This document shows, in pieces, positions 1 to 12,000 of a stretch of DNA of 64,000 nt (position 1 is its first letter; each line of letters opens with the position of its first letter). A program made the position numbers and the translations under genes. The notes beneath the pieces were generated by a model, which saw only the letters and a list, made by a program, of their open reading frames with translations, had not been told where the DNA came from and ran no database searches. Origin of the DNA: Owenia fusiformis (Eukaryota; Annelida; Polychaeta; Sabellida; Oweniidae); NCBI GenBank assembly GCA_903813345.2, contig CAIIXF020000012.1:5623318-5687317 (forward strand). Direction: 5' to 3'.

Positions 1-504
1 TGAACAGTATTGAAAAAACGATGTGTCATATTTGTATTGATAATATTATTACGAATAGTGTGACCTCAAAAATCATATTTCACAACCTTGTAAAAAATCA
101 GGGCACATTATTTTACGGTGAAACCTGGCTTATCCGAATGCCATTCGGGACGGCTAAAATCATGCGGATTACGTATTTACATTTCATCTCCGAGATTCTG
201 GATTTTGAAGAAATATGAACATATTCTCAATAAATATTTATACTTCTATTGACCTCATTCAATGGTTTGAAAATCTGATTGAAATTGATTTATTAGTCTT
301 GTTAGAAAGACACGTTATGATTGAGACGTTTTCCAAAAGTTTGGACATCATAATGAAACAGTGATTTTAAGAAACTATTTGGGCTATTTTGTCAATATGA
401 AACTGTGATATTTTATGAAAAGTGTTTAAATTAGATAGGTTTATTTTAAAATATGAAGTTCATTGGTCAAAATGGGAGGTGTTCACATTTCAAGGTTTCT
501 TTAA

Positions 505-1380
505 CATACACTCCCCTCCATAAGTTTGACAACCTTAGCTCCCATTGAACTACGTGTTAAAGCCTCCTTACCTTTGGATTTTTATTTACTTATCCTGCGA
601 TGAAAATACTTAATATATACTATTGATGGAAACATAATTTGACTTTACTTCCAATCTCCAAATTTTCTAAATTTTTCCTCAATTACAATTATAGGTCGAA
701 AATTGATGATTTTGATGAATTTTTGAAAATTGACATTCCCATGTTAACCAATGGGAAATGGTAGGTTTGCCGCAAGTCATATAACAGAATATCTATCACT
801 CCGAGTCCTTGTAAAAAAATACAAGTTAGGTAGGCAATTGAATTTGCTAACTTTATTTAACAGAAAATTGATATCTTTCTTCAGGATCAACAAAGCTATA
901 TAATAAGACTTTAAAGTAAAAAAAAACTCTCCCATTGAAATAACACAGGAGGCGAAAAATGATTTTCAAAAATGACTTTGAAGCTCTGTAATTTAAGTAT
1001 TAATCAAGTAAACTAAACACTTAGTGTACAAAAAAGTTAGACAATTCGATTTTATATATAAAAATATTTCGTAATGAATCTTTTACTTCATAGATATCCT
1101 AATTTCCGATTTGTCCTGAACCCACCATTTACCATTGGTTTACATGGGAATGACGATTTTCAAAAGTTTCTTCAAATTTATTATCAATTTTCGACCTATT
1201 GTAATCGAGGAAAAAATTGGTAAAATTTGGAGGTATTGGAAATAAAGTCAAGTCAAGTTTCCATCGATATTATAAGGTATTTCATCGCCGGTTAATGAAA
1301 TAAAAAATCAAACTTAAAGAGGCTTTAACACGTAGTTCAATGGGGGAGCTAAAGTTGCCAAACTTATAGAGGGGAGTGTA
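505..1380. mobile_element. Fold-back element with long inverted arms
   Basis: The sequence at about 505-770 (ends near ACTCCCCTCCATAAGTTTG, then CTCCCATTGAACTACGTG) returns as its reverse complement at about 1120-1380. The arms are imperfect and there is no coding capacity, so this is a non-autonomous inverted-repeat element. It lies downstream of the VWA gene. A weaker, shorter relative may occupy about 1530-1760 (CCCCTCCAAAAGTTTGG against its partner near 1725-1755). Confidence 0.65.
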
Positions 1381-1830
1381 GGTGTCAATGGGAGGTAAAA
1401 CAGGACCAAAAAAAGTGTTCAGATTGGGAGATGTTCCGAATGGCCAGGTGTTCATTATACATGGTTACAGATGTGAGTCATGATAGCCAACAGCTCACAC
1501 CCAGAGATGCGTAGCCTACATTTATTATACACCCCTCCAAAAGTTTGGGAAGACCATTGACCACATTTTAAAGTCTCTTTATGTTTGGCAATTTTGAAAA
1601 AATATCAGTCACCTAAGTTTAAATTTCAGTTCAAATTCAAATAGGATTATAGTTTTCACAGAGGATATCTTTTTTGAGGGATATCATTTTTATCCATAAG
1701 ATAACACGATACCATGGGGGAGTCAAGATTGCCAATTTTTGTTGAAGGGGAGCGTTACCAATGTGTCTGCGGAAAGACACGATCACTTAAAAATGTAAAA
1801 TCCTAATTTGTTTCTTTGAAAGGACAGTTC

Positions 1831-3956
1831 TTATGTCTTGCATGGGTATGAACGCCCAAGATGTTCGGCTAAACGTATCGCTATCGACTCAGTACTCTCA
1901 TCTTCCATTTTAAGAACAAGGTCGTCCGCATCCGTACTAATCAAATCAATCTCAGTTTCTTTAGACACGTGACTACTTTTGGCCAACTCAGTGACAACCC
2001 ATATGATTTCAACATTATCCGCTTTCATTTTTTGAGCGTATTTTACTGTCATTTTTTGTTGCCTTTTCGGCGATCCTAAACCATCACCGATGATGACCAA
2101 AACATCTCCATGAATTGAGTCATCTCTGTCTACACCGCTTACATCGCTAAAATACATAATGTCAGCATTTATTAACGCCTTCCAGGTGCGCGTGCGGCAG
2201 GACCGGGCTGTCGTTTCGAAATCTAAGTCCTCGATCATCTTTAATATATTTCCTTGTGAGTCATCCTTGTTGAAGCGGATGTGATTACGGGCGTTATTTG
2301 TAAACGATATCAGGCCGAGTTGGATGCCCCTGTTTGGAGCAATTTTAATTGATGATGCGAGGAGTCTCGCCAAATGTTTGGCTCTTTCCCGACTACTTGA
2401 GGACACAGAACACGATAAATCCACTGCAAGTACGACATCTGCGCATGATTCTGAAACAAATCAAAAGATAAGGCAAAAGTTAGTAGGCAGGGCAAAAGGC
2501 TAAACGAGTATATTTTTACATTTGGACTTCATTTCTGAATTTAGTTTAAAACATCTGAAAAATTGTGATATTTAAAGAGAGAATCAGATATAGCGAGCAG
2601 GCTAAACAAAAAATTGTTTCAATTTTAGAATATTTTTGGCTCATGTCATTTCTTGTCATGTCTATTTTCTAAAAATCACAAAAGTACATACTTTATTCCA
2701 GGAAAACTAAAGATTTTTACAATAATGTATTATTTTTCCATAAGAATGGTTACCATTCTTATTATTTGGGAGAATTTCAACATTTTTCACTCATTTTTGC
2801 ACTTTGAATCATTAATAACTTCACCAATTTATAACATATTGTGAATCCTTTTGGGAGATGTTGTATTTGATATTGTAAGGAATAGATTGGTATGTCAATT
2901 ATACATGTTGCTTGTAATTTTGTCACCCTCTATAGTTCAGATTCTGCCTTTAAATGTGAACGTTTGGTGAGTCAAAGAGGAAGAAATCCGTATAAATAGG
3001 CTAGCTTTACCAAATGGAGTATCACCCTGGAAGGGAGGTACAGGCCTAGTTGGTTTATTTGTTGTTGGCTTTGTGAGAGGAGGGGTGGGGATTGTAGGCA
3101 CCTTGCCTCCTCCCGCTAATCCGGCGTTTTCATTTATTTTGAACTGAAATAAAAGCAAATCATTGAACTGAATGATCAATTATCAGTAGGGCTTAAACCC
3201 CTAATTTTAGAATCTGTTTAGTTACTTCTTCGACAACATTATCATTCGTCATGTAATATTCTAAACAAGATGTTGAAATCATATTTTAATAAGACCTCTC
3301 TCGTGCATATTATGAACTTGTCCATTATAGCAATGACATACAGCAAGCACTTTGCCAATCTTATCATTTAATGTCACGATCTATTTAAAGCTCTCCCGTG
3401 CCGATGTTGGTTGTTATGGTCGTATGGGCTTAACATACCGGTGTAAAAGAAATGATGGTCCCCTGGGGATTATGGTCCCCTTTCCTTACGGCTCTTACTG
3501 GCCCTGACTGTCTACGAATAATAAGGGAAATAATTGTAATTAGATCACCATATATAAATCAATAGAGAGTAGGACCAAAATTTAATAGGACCACCTACCC
3601 TTTTACACCTGGTTAATGACATGCCCCCCCCCAAAAAAAGAAATTGAAATATTCAGTACCTTCATTCCAAGACCAACTGGAATCACGACATCATTTTGTC
3701 TTTCCATTCTGTTTGGGGCGTCATCTTCATCCCCCTGTTCTTTCGACCTTTTCTGTTTTCCGGTCCCAATGGGGACATCGGTCTCAAACTCGCGAAATCC
3801 TATTGCAAATTTACTGTTGGCACCATTGACGGAGCCAATCTTTCTTCGTAGCTTAGATCCGTCAGCCTCGATCGTAATGGTCGCTATTATTGTCACCACA
3901 ATCAGCATGACTATATCTGGTCTCACTGATCGTTTGGACCATGTCCATACCTCCAT
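1831..3956 (-). CDS. Secreted or membrane-anchored VWA-domain protein, 3 exons, complete
   Basis: Three exons: 3956-3660, 3143-3011 and 2450-1831, joined with phases 0 and 1 at good GT..AG sites, giving about 349 residues and a TAA stop. I chose the ATG at 3956 because it is followed by a basic stretch and then a hydrophobic run (IVMLIVVTIIATITI, about residues 16-30), which reads as a signal peptide or signal anchor; an ATG farther upstream at 4031 is in frame. Exon 2 encodes a Pro/Thr-rich linker. Exon 3 is one von Willebrand A domain starting ESCADVVLAVDLSCS: the MIDAS motif DxSxS is D154, S156, S158, with the expected Thr near 230 (RTRTWKAL) and Asp near 266 (VLVIIGDG), so metal-dependent ligand binding looks intact. 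Matrilin- or collagen-like VWA proteins are the closest family; the partner is unknown. Intron 1 carries a small inverted-repeat element close to the donor. Confidence 0.8.
3438..3613. mobile_element. MITE with CCGGTGTAAAAG terminal inverted repeats, copy 1
   Basis: A segment of about 175 bp starting CCGGTGTAAAAG and ending CTTTTACACCTGG, lying in intron 1 of the VWA gene about 46 bases past its donor. The interior matches the copy at 5317-5488 almost end to end, which defines the element borders. No ORF; a non-autonomous DNA transposon. Confidence 0.75.
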
Positions 3957-4031
3957 TTGTGGTACAGCCTTTGAACGTTTCTCTGAATATATTATGTATA
4001 CGTTAACGTCTTTTGACACGTTGTTTATCAA

Positions 4032-5316
4032 ATGAGTCTTTATTGCGATGATGTTCAGATCGTTACTCAGTCTTTTTCAATAAATGCTTTTTTAGAATGT
4101 CAATTTCGATTAAAGATCTATCCCGAACTGGTGGGTTTCATACATAGGTTGGTACCAATGGTGGTACAAATATGCAAAAACCTATAATGAGAACGACAAA
4201 CAGTAAGAATAAAAGTCAAGATGGCTAAACACTCAATACATACGTTTGTCAAATGAAGCATTTTCAACCTTTCCTTTTAAGGGATGGGGTTGCCAAGGGA
4301 CTTCCATTGTGTGACACAAGCATTGATTTTAAAAGAATATCAATGTATTTAGCAAGATGTTTTTGTTTTCAGCAAAATTAAAATTTATGTCAGCATTATT
4401 TACAATAAAATATATAACTCCCATAACTTCATTTTTTTTAAAATGGCAATCACAGTTCAGGCTCCACATTTTAGCTTCGCATATTACACTCTCATCCCGA
4501 GACCAAAATGACGCTTGCTTTCAAGATATGAGCAGGATTTTTAAACCGACGTCATTAAATATTTCCAAACATAGTATAGGCCTAATCTTTTCAGCCATTG
4601 TGAATTCAGGAAGTTCAGTGAAATCATATGAAGAATATTGCTTATATACTGCTTCAATGTGAAAACGTTGAAAGAATCCCTTATACACTAACCTGTTCTG
4701 ACTTGCTACACGTGGTACATGATATATTTATATGCACAAATATTTAATCCAATTTTAGAAATATGTATTCACTATTCATTTATTTTACTTTTTCAAATGA
4801 AGAAACACGATGTTCTTGATATGATCAACTTTATGTGAAAATTCCGCAATTGTATATTTCTAAATGAGTTGAGCTAAGGCAAGTTTGATATGTGTCATAT
4901 TACTATAATTTACTGGCAATGGAAAACAAAACAAAACAATTGTTTTTTCTTGTAATGTCAACATCAACACTATTTAATTAACAATTAACAGTATTTTTAT
5001 GTACTTTTAAGGCGTAAGTGTTATTCCAACTGCGCTGCAGATTCTACGCTCAGTTCGTTGAAGACCAATTCTAGTGAATTTTGACATTCCTGAAAAGGCT
5101 CGTCAATGTTTCACTTACAATTGTAACTTTGCATTTCCCCTTCTACATATTTGAAATGAATAATACACGGAATATTAATTTTATTTACACGTTGTACCTG
5201 TGTGCATTTTATCCATCTTTCTATCCTATAAATGTCCTCAAAATAGAACTAAATGTTTATACCCTTTATACTCTACCTCCCTCCTTCTTCATACCTGAAA
5301 TGAATAAAACAGTTTT
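4032..5316. other. Intergenic, no gene seen
   Basis: AT-rich sequence upstream of the VWA gene. Only short open frames without family resemblance or splice logic are present. The VWA promoter should lie in the first few hundred bases, but no defined element is recognisable. Confidence 0.5.
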
Positions 5317-5488
5317 CCCGGTGTGAAAGAAATAATGGTCCCCCGGGATTATGGTCCCCTTTCTTAACGGCCCTTACTGGCCCTGATTGCGTATAAGATA
5401 ATGAGGGAGAGTTGTATTAAGGTCACCATATAAATCAATGGAGAGTAGGATCATAATTTAATAGGACCTCCTACCCTTTTACACCGGG
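5317..5488. mobile_element. MITE with CCCGGTGTGAAAG terminal inverted repeats, copy 2
   Basis: Second copy of the family at 3438-3613, with better ends (CCCGGTGTGAAAG ... CCTTTTACACCGGG). The interior shares ATTATGGTCCCC and GGAGAGTAGGA blocks with copy 1. Confidence 0.75.
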
Positions 5489-5969
5489 ATTGTAAAGAAA
5501 AACTATAATTTTGAAAAGACATAAGTTATAAGTATGGCACTTTTAAGAGCAAAATGACCGCTGTGTTAGTTACCCAGCAACAAGCATGACCAAACCCAAA
5601 TCAGATGTTGGCAACAGTCTGCTTTTGTATCTGTGAAAATTTCAAGTTGAATGGATATGCAGTTTTCAAGGATTTTTGATGATATGATTCATGTGGCATT
5701 TATGAAGTGCGATAGTAATTCTATGATCAATAATTGTGTCCTAAGATTCCTTCTTGCATGTCTCTATTATAAAAGTGTCCTTAAATAGTACTTAGAATGG
5801 TAAACAAGCAATATTTACAATAGCTCCTTACGAAAACAAGAATATTTTTTTATCAACATTATTTTTTATTAATGACTGATTTTATTTGTATCACAGTTAT
5901 AAACACTATATTAAATCCAAACGTTAAATTCCATGAATTGTATACTATGGTATGCAGTAAAACATGAGG

Positions 5970-6295
5970 TGGAACATCGCTGAAAGTGGAACACCTCTCA
6001 AGTGGAACGTTTATAGCTCTAAACACTGGTGATCCGCTCGATTACTCTGGTTACCTAAACGGTTCGTTCATTTTTTTCTCACAAACGTGTATCATATGTT
6101 TGAGGAAATGTACATGTTTGCGAAAAAATAGCTCAGAAGACAACAGAATCGTTGATTTAATTCCTCACTTAAGTTACATAAACGGTATGGGTTACAAGTG
6201 CAGATGTTAACTGTTTTTCGGTAACCAGCGTAATCAAGTGGACCAGTTTTTGAGCTATAAACGTTCCACTTAAGAGGTGTAAACATCATTCAAAA
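5970..6295. mobile_element. Fold-back element of the CAGTAAAAC family
   Basis: The left arm around 5990-6060 (AACACCTCTCAAGTGGAACG) pairs with a reverse-complement arm around 6222-6283 (CGTTCCACTTAAGAGGTGT). The outer edge begins GCAGTAAAAC, as in the elements at 15366 and 18400. No coding capacity. Confidence 0.6.
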
Positions 6296-6299
6296 TGAA

Positions 6300-7905
6300 G
6301 CAGAACACTTCATCGGTCACGTATTCCCATTACACTGGTTTTACTGTATTTCTTCATATTATAAAAGCAAAGCAATAATATAAAATAAGATTTACTTTAA
6401 AATCAAATGTAATAACATTTCCACTACTTCTCAATCATTGAAGTTAAGGGATATAGGCTGCCGGACTCTGTCAAAGTTGCTGAATACCAACTGCCAAACA
6501 CCAGCCACAAATAGGTTGGAGACTTTAACAACATATCACCACTTTCCAAACGCAATTAATCAATTTCATAGCCATTTGCCATAAATGGTATATACCCTGC
6601 GGAAAGCCAAGATAATATAAGGGTATGATTATAATACTGATCTAAGTACAATTCTGTACAATATACTGCAGTCTACAATTGTTATCACAATCAATTCATC
6701 AAATATTTCAAAATTATTTTGATTTTTAACCCTAAGCAGTCTGGACCACTGTATTGGATTTGTACCTGTGATCTGCCATTAAAACATGTGATTTAAAGAG
6801 GTCTTCAGACTGCAAAGGGTTAAAAAGCAGATATTGCCCCATTTAGCAATGGATAACACAGAATAATAAGCTTCTAGGCCAGAGTAATCAAATTATATGT
6901 TTAATATTTTTTCTCTTGAGAAACATGGGTCAAAAAGGTATCTTATTTCCGTTGTATTCTAAAAATTGGCTGACTATGTACAATTTTAACCAAAAAACCA
7001 ACATATGTTGGAATCACTGTATATTTTCTATAAATGCTGCATAAATTATGTATATGCACATACAAATGGCAAACAATTAATTACCTTGGCCTTGAGTGAA
7101 TTTTATACATGTATATCTCTCTATAGAGTACTTCTATTATTTACAACAGACTTTCTTGAGACATATACAATTTATATCATATATTTTACTACTTCTTGTT
7201 TAAATTACATACAAAGCTGCTAAAAGCATTTTAATCTCATTTTTTAACTGTAACATTAAATTATTCATATATGAAACAAGTGTAACATTAAATTATTAAT
7301 ATATGAAGCACTGACTATATATTAATTTATAATTTTATAAATAATTATAATATTGCTGGACTCCTAATTTATTAAGAGATCCCAGACTAAATCTACAAGA
7401 TTATAAAAAATATACAATAAGTAATCAGTCTTAGTAAGAACATTTTAACTTTTGACTGAGATATTGCATTGTATTGCATTTTATCTGATATAACACTGTT
7501 ATATCAGGCTGCCTTTAAATCTCAGGCCAATGTAATGTCACCATTACATGGACTCAGTCTTTAAATAATTGAATTTAAAATATTGCATTGGTCAACATTG
7601 TTCATAAAATTCACAATAAAATATTGCAGACATTTTTTTAAATATTGCTAACAATCATTGATTATTTTAATATTTATGATACATGACTAAAATATAATGG
7701 CAAGATGAAAGCACGGGTATCATCAATTCAAAAAGCTATATTGCATATCTAAACAACTTTTCAAATATTTTTTGTCATTTCTTGACTATTCTTTCACACT
7801 ATTCTACCCCCATACTATAGCCTGTATTTCTTTAAAAGGGATAGAGGCTACAATGAATTTGAAAATGGATGATGCTTCTTTATTTCCATATTTCTGAAGG
7901 TATAT
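6300..7905. other. Intergenic, no gene seen
   Basis: Very AT-rich DNA between the VWA gene and the 3' end of the SEC14-like gene. It contains a fragment near 6455-6550 that resembles the CAACTGCCAAACACC family seen at 12143 and 25370, and otherwise only simple sequence. Confidence 0.5.
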
Positions 7906-7909
7906 TAGA

Positions 7910-8182
7910 TATTATCCTACACTTAGTCTACTAAATGTATAATAACATTAAAAAATAAATTTGATATTTATTGGCAAAATGAATATCCGGAGGATATCGT
8001 AACGATATACTCCGAGCGGAGGATATCGAGACGATATACTCCGGAAAACCCAATTTGCGGAGGATATTGTGACGATATACTCCGCTTGTTGATTTCCCGC
8101 CAAATTGACTCTATTTGGCATGGAATTCATTTTGCAATGATAGTATACATTTAGTACACTCCTTGTAAGTGTAGGATAATAA
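7910..8182. mobile_element. Fold-back element with three internal short palindromes
   Basis: Outer arms near 7912-7940 (ATTATCCTACACTTAG) and 8145-8182 (GTAAGTGTAGGATAAT) are inverted copies. Between them are three near-palindromic units of about 27 bases, each of the form CGGAGGATAT...ATATACTCCG, at about 7988, 8018 and 8077. Confidence 0.6.
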
Positions 8183-8187
8183 GAACA

Positions 8188-8323
8188 TCCTATGATTTTT
8201 TTCAGAATATCATTTTAATCTACTCGGTGATATTGATATATGCACTCATTCGCTTCGCTCTTTGGTGTAGATATCAATATCACCTCGTAGATAAAAATGA
8301 TATTCCTCAAAATCATAGGATAT
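8188..8323. repeat. Long hairpin, about 50-bp arms
   Basis: ATCCTATGATTTT at the left is matched by AAAATCATAGGAT at the right, and the inner parts (GGTGATATTGATAT / ATATCAATATCACC) also pair. The loop of about 25 bases contains CATTCGCTTCGCTC. Directly adjacent to the previous fold-back element. Confidence 0.65.
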
Positions 8324-9012
8324 CCTATAATTATATTCCAAGTGTTCTACTATGCATGTACATTGTATAGATTGAGGAGTTTGCATTGTCACAAGAAAAG
8401 CCCTATAAACAATGATAGAGAATACCCACTTCATTTGCAACTTCACTGTAACCTGTATCCTTTTTAAATGTGGTCACGTGATAGGGACAAGTGTCTTTGT
8501 CATTTATACAATGAGCTTGATAAGTGCTTTAGATGGCAGATCATTACTTGCTTTTTATCGCATTTTGAAAAAAAGTCCTATATTGTTCTCATTTCCTGTT
8601 GCATTGGATAACATATTGCGATGAAATCTGCCTCAAGAAAAGTTAAAATATTGACTTTTGTTATAAGCAAACCTAAAATGACTATTTTTGCATCATCCTG
8701 GTCACACATGAAAAATGATCCGATATCTAGTTGTCTTGGTTTCAAGCAATGCAATGTATTTTAATTTAGAGTTTCTCATAATATTCTTCTCTTGGTACCC
8801 ATATTCCTCAATGATGACCAATCTCCATTGCACAGTGTATATTATGTACTGCATAAGCATATTTTGTTTTATTTTGGCATATAAAATATAAAAACTGTAT
8901 CTTGTATCTTCAATTTTTTCTGTGTTCGGACTGCTCATGTCCTATTAAAATGTAAGATTAATCACAAGGCAAGGATAGTTGTGACATCATCAATGTCAAA
9001 TGCGTTGTGGGT

Positions 9013-12000
9013 CTACATCAAAGTGACATCTTGTGCAGAGTGAAAGCTGACATCAGACATTGTGTCAGCTTCCAGGACCTGAATATTGTATTTCACCTTC
9101 TTGGCCTTCACATAACTGTAGCTGTTGTCAAACCGTATCACATCTGTAATAGAAAAGCAGACAACATGTTGACACCCCTTTGGACAGAATAGACCATTCC
9201 AATCTATCAATTTGGATCAGTTTACTTATTAATTTAGGGGTGAAATTTACTTACAGGTGCCTGTCTTGGTACATTCAAGGTTGCCATCCTCAGGGACAAT
9301 ATGGCTGTTCAGTCTGTTGCTAGGGACAACAACCTCCATCTCATCACTCTTCTGTGGGCCAGGGGCAGTTTTCATGAACACACCAAAGCCAATGTCACTA
9401 CCATCTGTCATAAACTCCCACCTATAGTACAGTGCAGTAAACATATAAATAAAATCAGTACTCATGTTAAATTCATGATTTTTAATCCAATGAATCTAAC
9501 ATTTTTTGATCAAGACCATACAACAATGTGATTAAATTAAAACAGAAATGTTCACAAGTTATGCAGAAATCAGCTTGGATGATAAGCTCAAACGGAGCAT
9601 AGTCATGTTTGAATATATGGATCAACTTACTTTAGTAAGCAGCCCTCTTTCTTGACTTCGTACTCCAGTTTCTGAGTGGATCCCCGCCCCACATCCAGTT
9701 CCAACCAATCATCACTTATAGAAACTGTGGATGCTGAGAGATAGCATTCTTCAGGTACGTCACCTCCAAAGCTGATCTATAAAAGGATTTAAGTCCAGGG
9801 TTCAATGAATTGTGGATGGGTTGAAGCACAATGTCTTGAATCAATGCTTTGGATGAGGGTGGTAGCTCAAATTAAATCACCCCAAATTCATTGAGCCATA
9901 CATTATTTTTATCTGAACACTACAAGGAGTAAGCAGAATTCTGCTTCCGAAACAAACCTGGGCATTTTGAAACAATATTCAAGATCAGTGTGACAAGAAA
10001 TTGGAATATTTTCTATTTCACAATGGTTTGTTCAAGAAAGAGATAAATGTGTTATGTTAAAAATGCTTTACATTTATTACCATCATAGGAAAAAGAAAGT
10101 GTTGTATTGTTTAGTAATGGAATCCAAGAGATTATCCATCAATTTTCAAGGTTACCTGTCAAAAAATCGAAAAAATGTGATGCCCCTTCAGACTTACATC
10201 AGTTGAGCACTTAGGGTCCCCATTTTTGTCCTTCCTATCTCCTCCCCAATGAACTGGTAATTCCTCTGGTGACATCAGGTTCAACAACTCTTTCTTGAAG
10301 TTACCTAGCAACATACAATATATGTGTATTTACACATAGCAACATAAATCATACATGTGAAGTTATATAGCGACATACACTCTCCTCAAAAATATTAATG
10401 ACAATAAAAATAGTTTTCGGACCAATCCAGATTTCGGCTAAACAGTAACAAATCAGAATACATCTATAGCTTAAATGGAGTTAATACATCCTGTCTTTGA
10501 CAAATCACACCAAATTTACACAATTTTTAATTAAAATCATTGCAAATGTTTACATCATTTGATATCAGACCTTTGTCAGATTAATGGTACACTCACACAT
10601 GGATCCGATCATGGATGTTGACTGCACTATTGGCACCCCTTGACCTTTAATTCTAGTCTTAACCAATGTTTATGATGAATATTGGGTTGGTTACAGTGGA
10701 TTAAACTAATCTAGAAATAATGAAAACATACCCCCTAGAATGTGGATTCTGTTTCTTGTATGTTCACTTAGGAATGGTTTTATCAGCCTGAATGCCACTG
10801 GAAAAAGCCTGGGTGCTGAAAAACAAAGTGTGTCTGAGTAAATGGAGGAAAAGGTTCCACGGGGAGCATTGGACAACGTGGTTATACAAAGCAATAAAAT
10901 TACACATTCATTGAAGCATTTTTCTAACTGTGACAACTTTCAAGCCACGATTGACATGAGCAATAATAGAGAGATTTTGCAACTCACTTATTCCCGAATC
11001 ACATATAACTCATGAAGCATTTGATTACGTCATCATTTATTGTGCAGCTCAATATATCCATAAGTGTGATATTCTTCAATAAATCGTCATCTACATGTAC
11101 ACTTAAGAATATCACACTTAAAGATGACGTTTTGAGCTGTGCAATAGATGATGACGTAATCAAACGCTTCATAAGTTAAACTTTATACGGGATTAATAAA
11201 CATGCTATAAGTGAGTTGCAAAATCTCTCTAATACCCCGATAAAATAATGTATGTTTTAATCTATTGAATAATCCAGTAAATCCTGCCATCTATTGGTTA
11301 TGCTGTTAATCTCATAGTTTCAGGGCATAAAAAGGATAAGGTTATTGCCAAATTTAAAAAACTTCTCACAATTGCAATTGCTTGTCTGTTGAATATGAGG
11401 TCATAAATCTAGCCTTTTGACTGAAATCTTATAAGAACACTTAATCTTATCATTGTCGTAATTCCCAATTATCTTCACCAGCATTAAATGTGAATTTGCA
11501 AAGAGGCATCAACAGTTGTGATACCAGGGGATGTATATAATATATTACATTGTGTACATGACTTTGCATAATAAAACATACAGTGAAAATTGAATGTCCC
11601 AGCAACAACAAAATCCTATAAAATTACATGCGTAAATCAAACAGGTTTTTACAGTTTAAGTAGCTAATCTCAGAAAGAGTATTTACTAAACATAATATTT
11701 AAATAAAATATAACTGCAAATGTAAATGTTACTACAATGCTGCAAATAATAAAATAAAATGAGAAGTACATGTATGTGTGTATGGGGCCTTATTTAAGAG
11801 GGTCTTCTATTAGCTGTACATACCCTTGTGCCTGATAAAACGTTTTGTGCTTCAATTAGAAAATAAGCAATCAAATGAGCACAGTGCAGTATTCTATAGA
11901 AAAATGCATTGATATTTTAAGTGCAAAATTTTGGTTTATTTCAGATAAATTAGTTTTATGTGCAGTAAACTTGGGGCTTTTTGTAATTTGGTTAAGAAGT

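Noticed and set aside
7988-8105. CRISPR-like array of three spaced palindromic units
   Set aside because: Eukaryotic context, only three units, variable spacing, and enclosed in a fold-back element.
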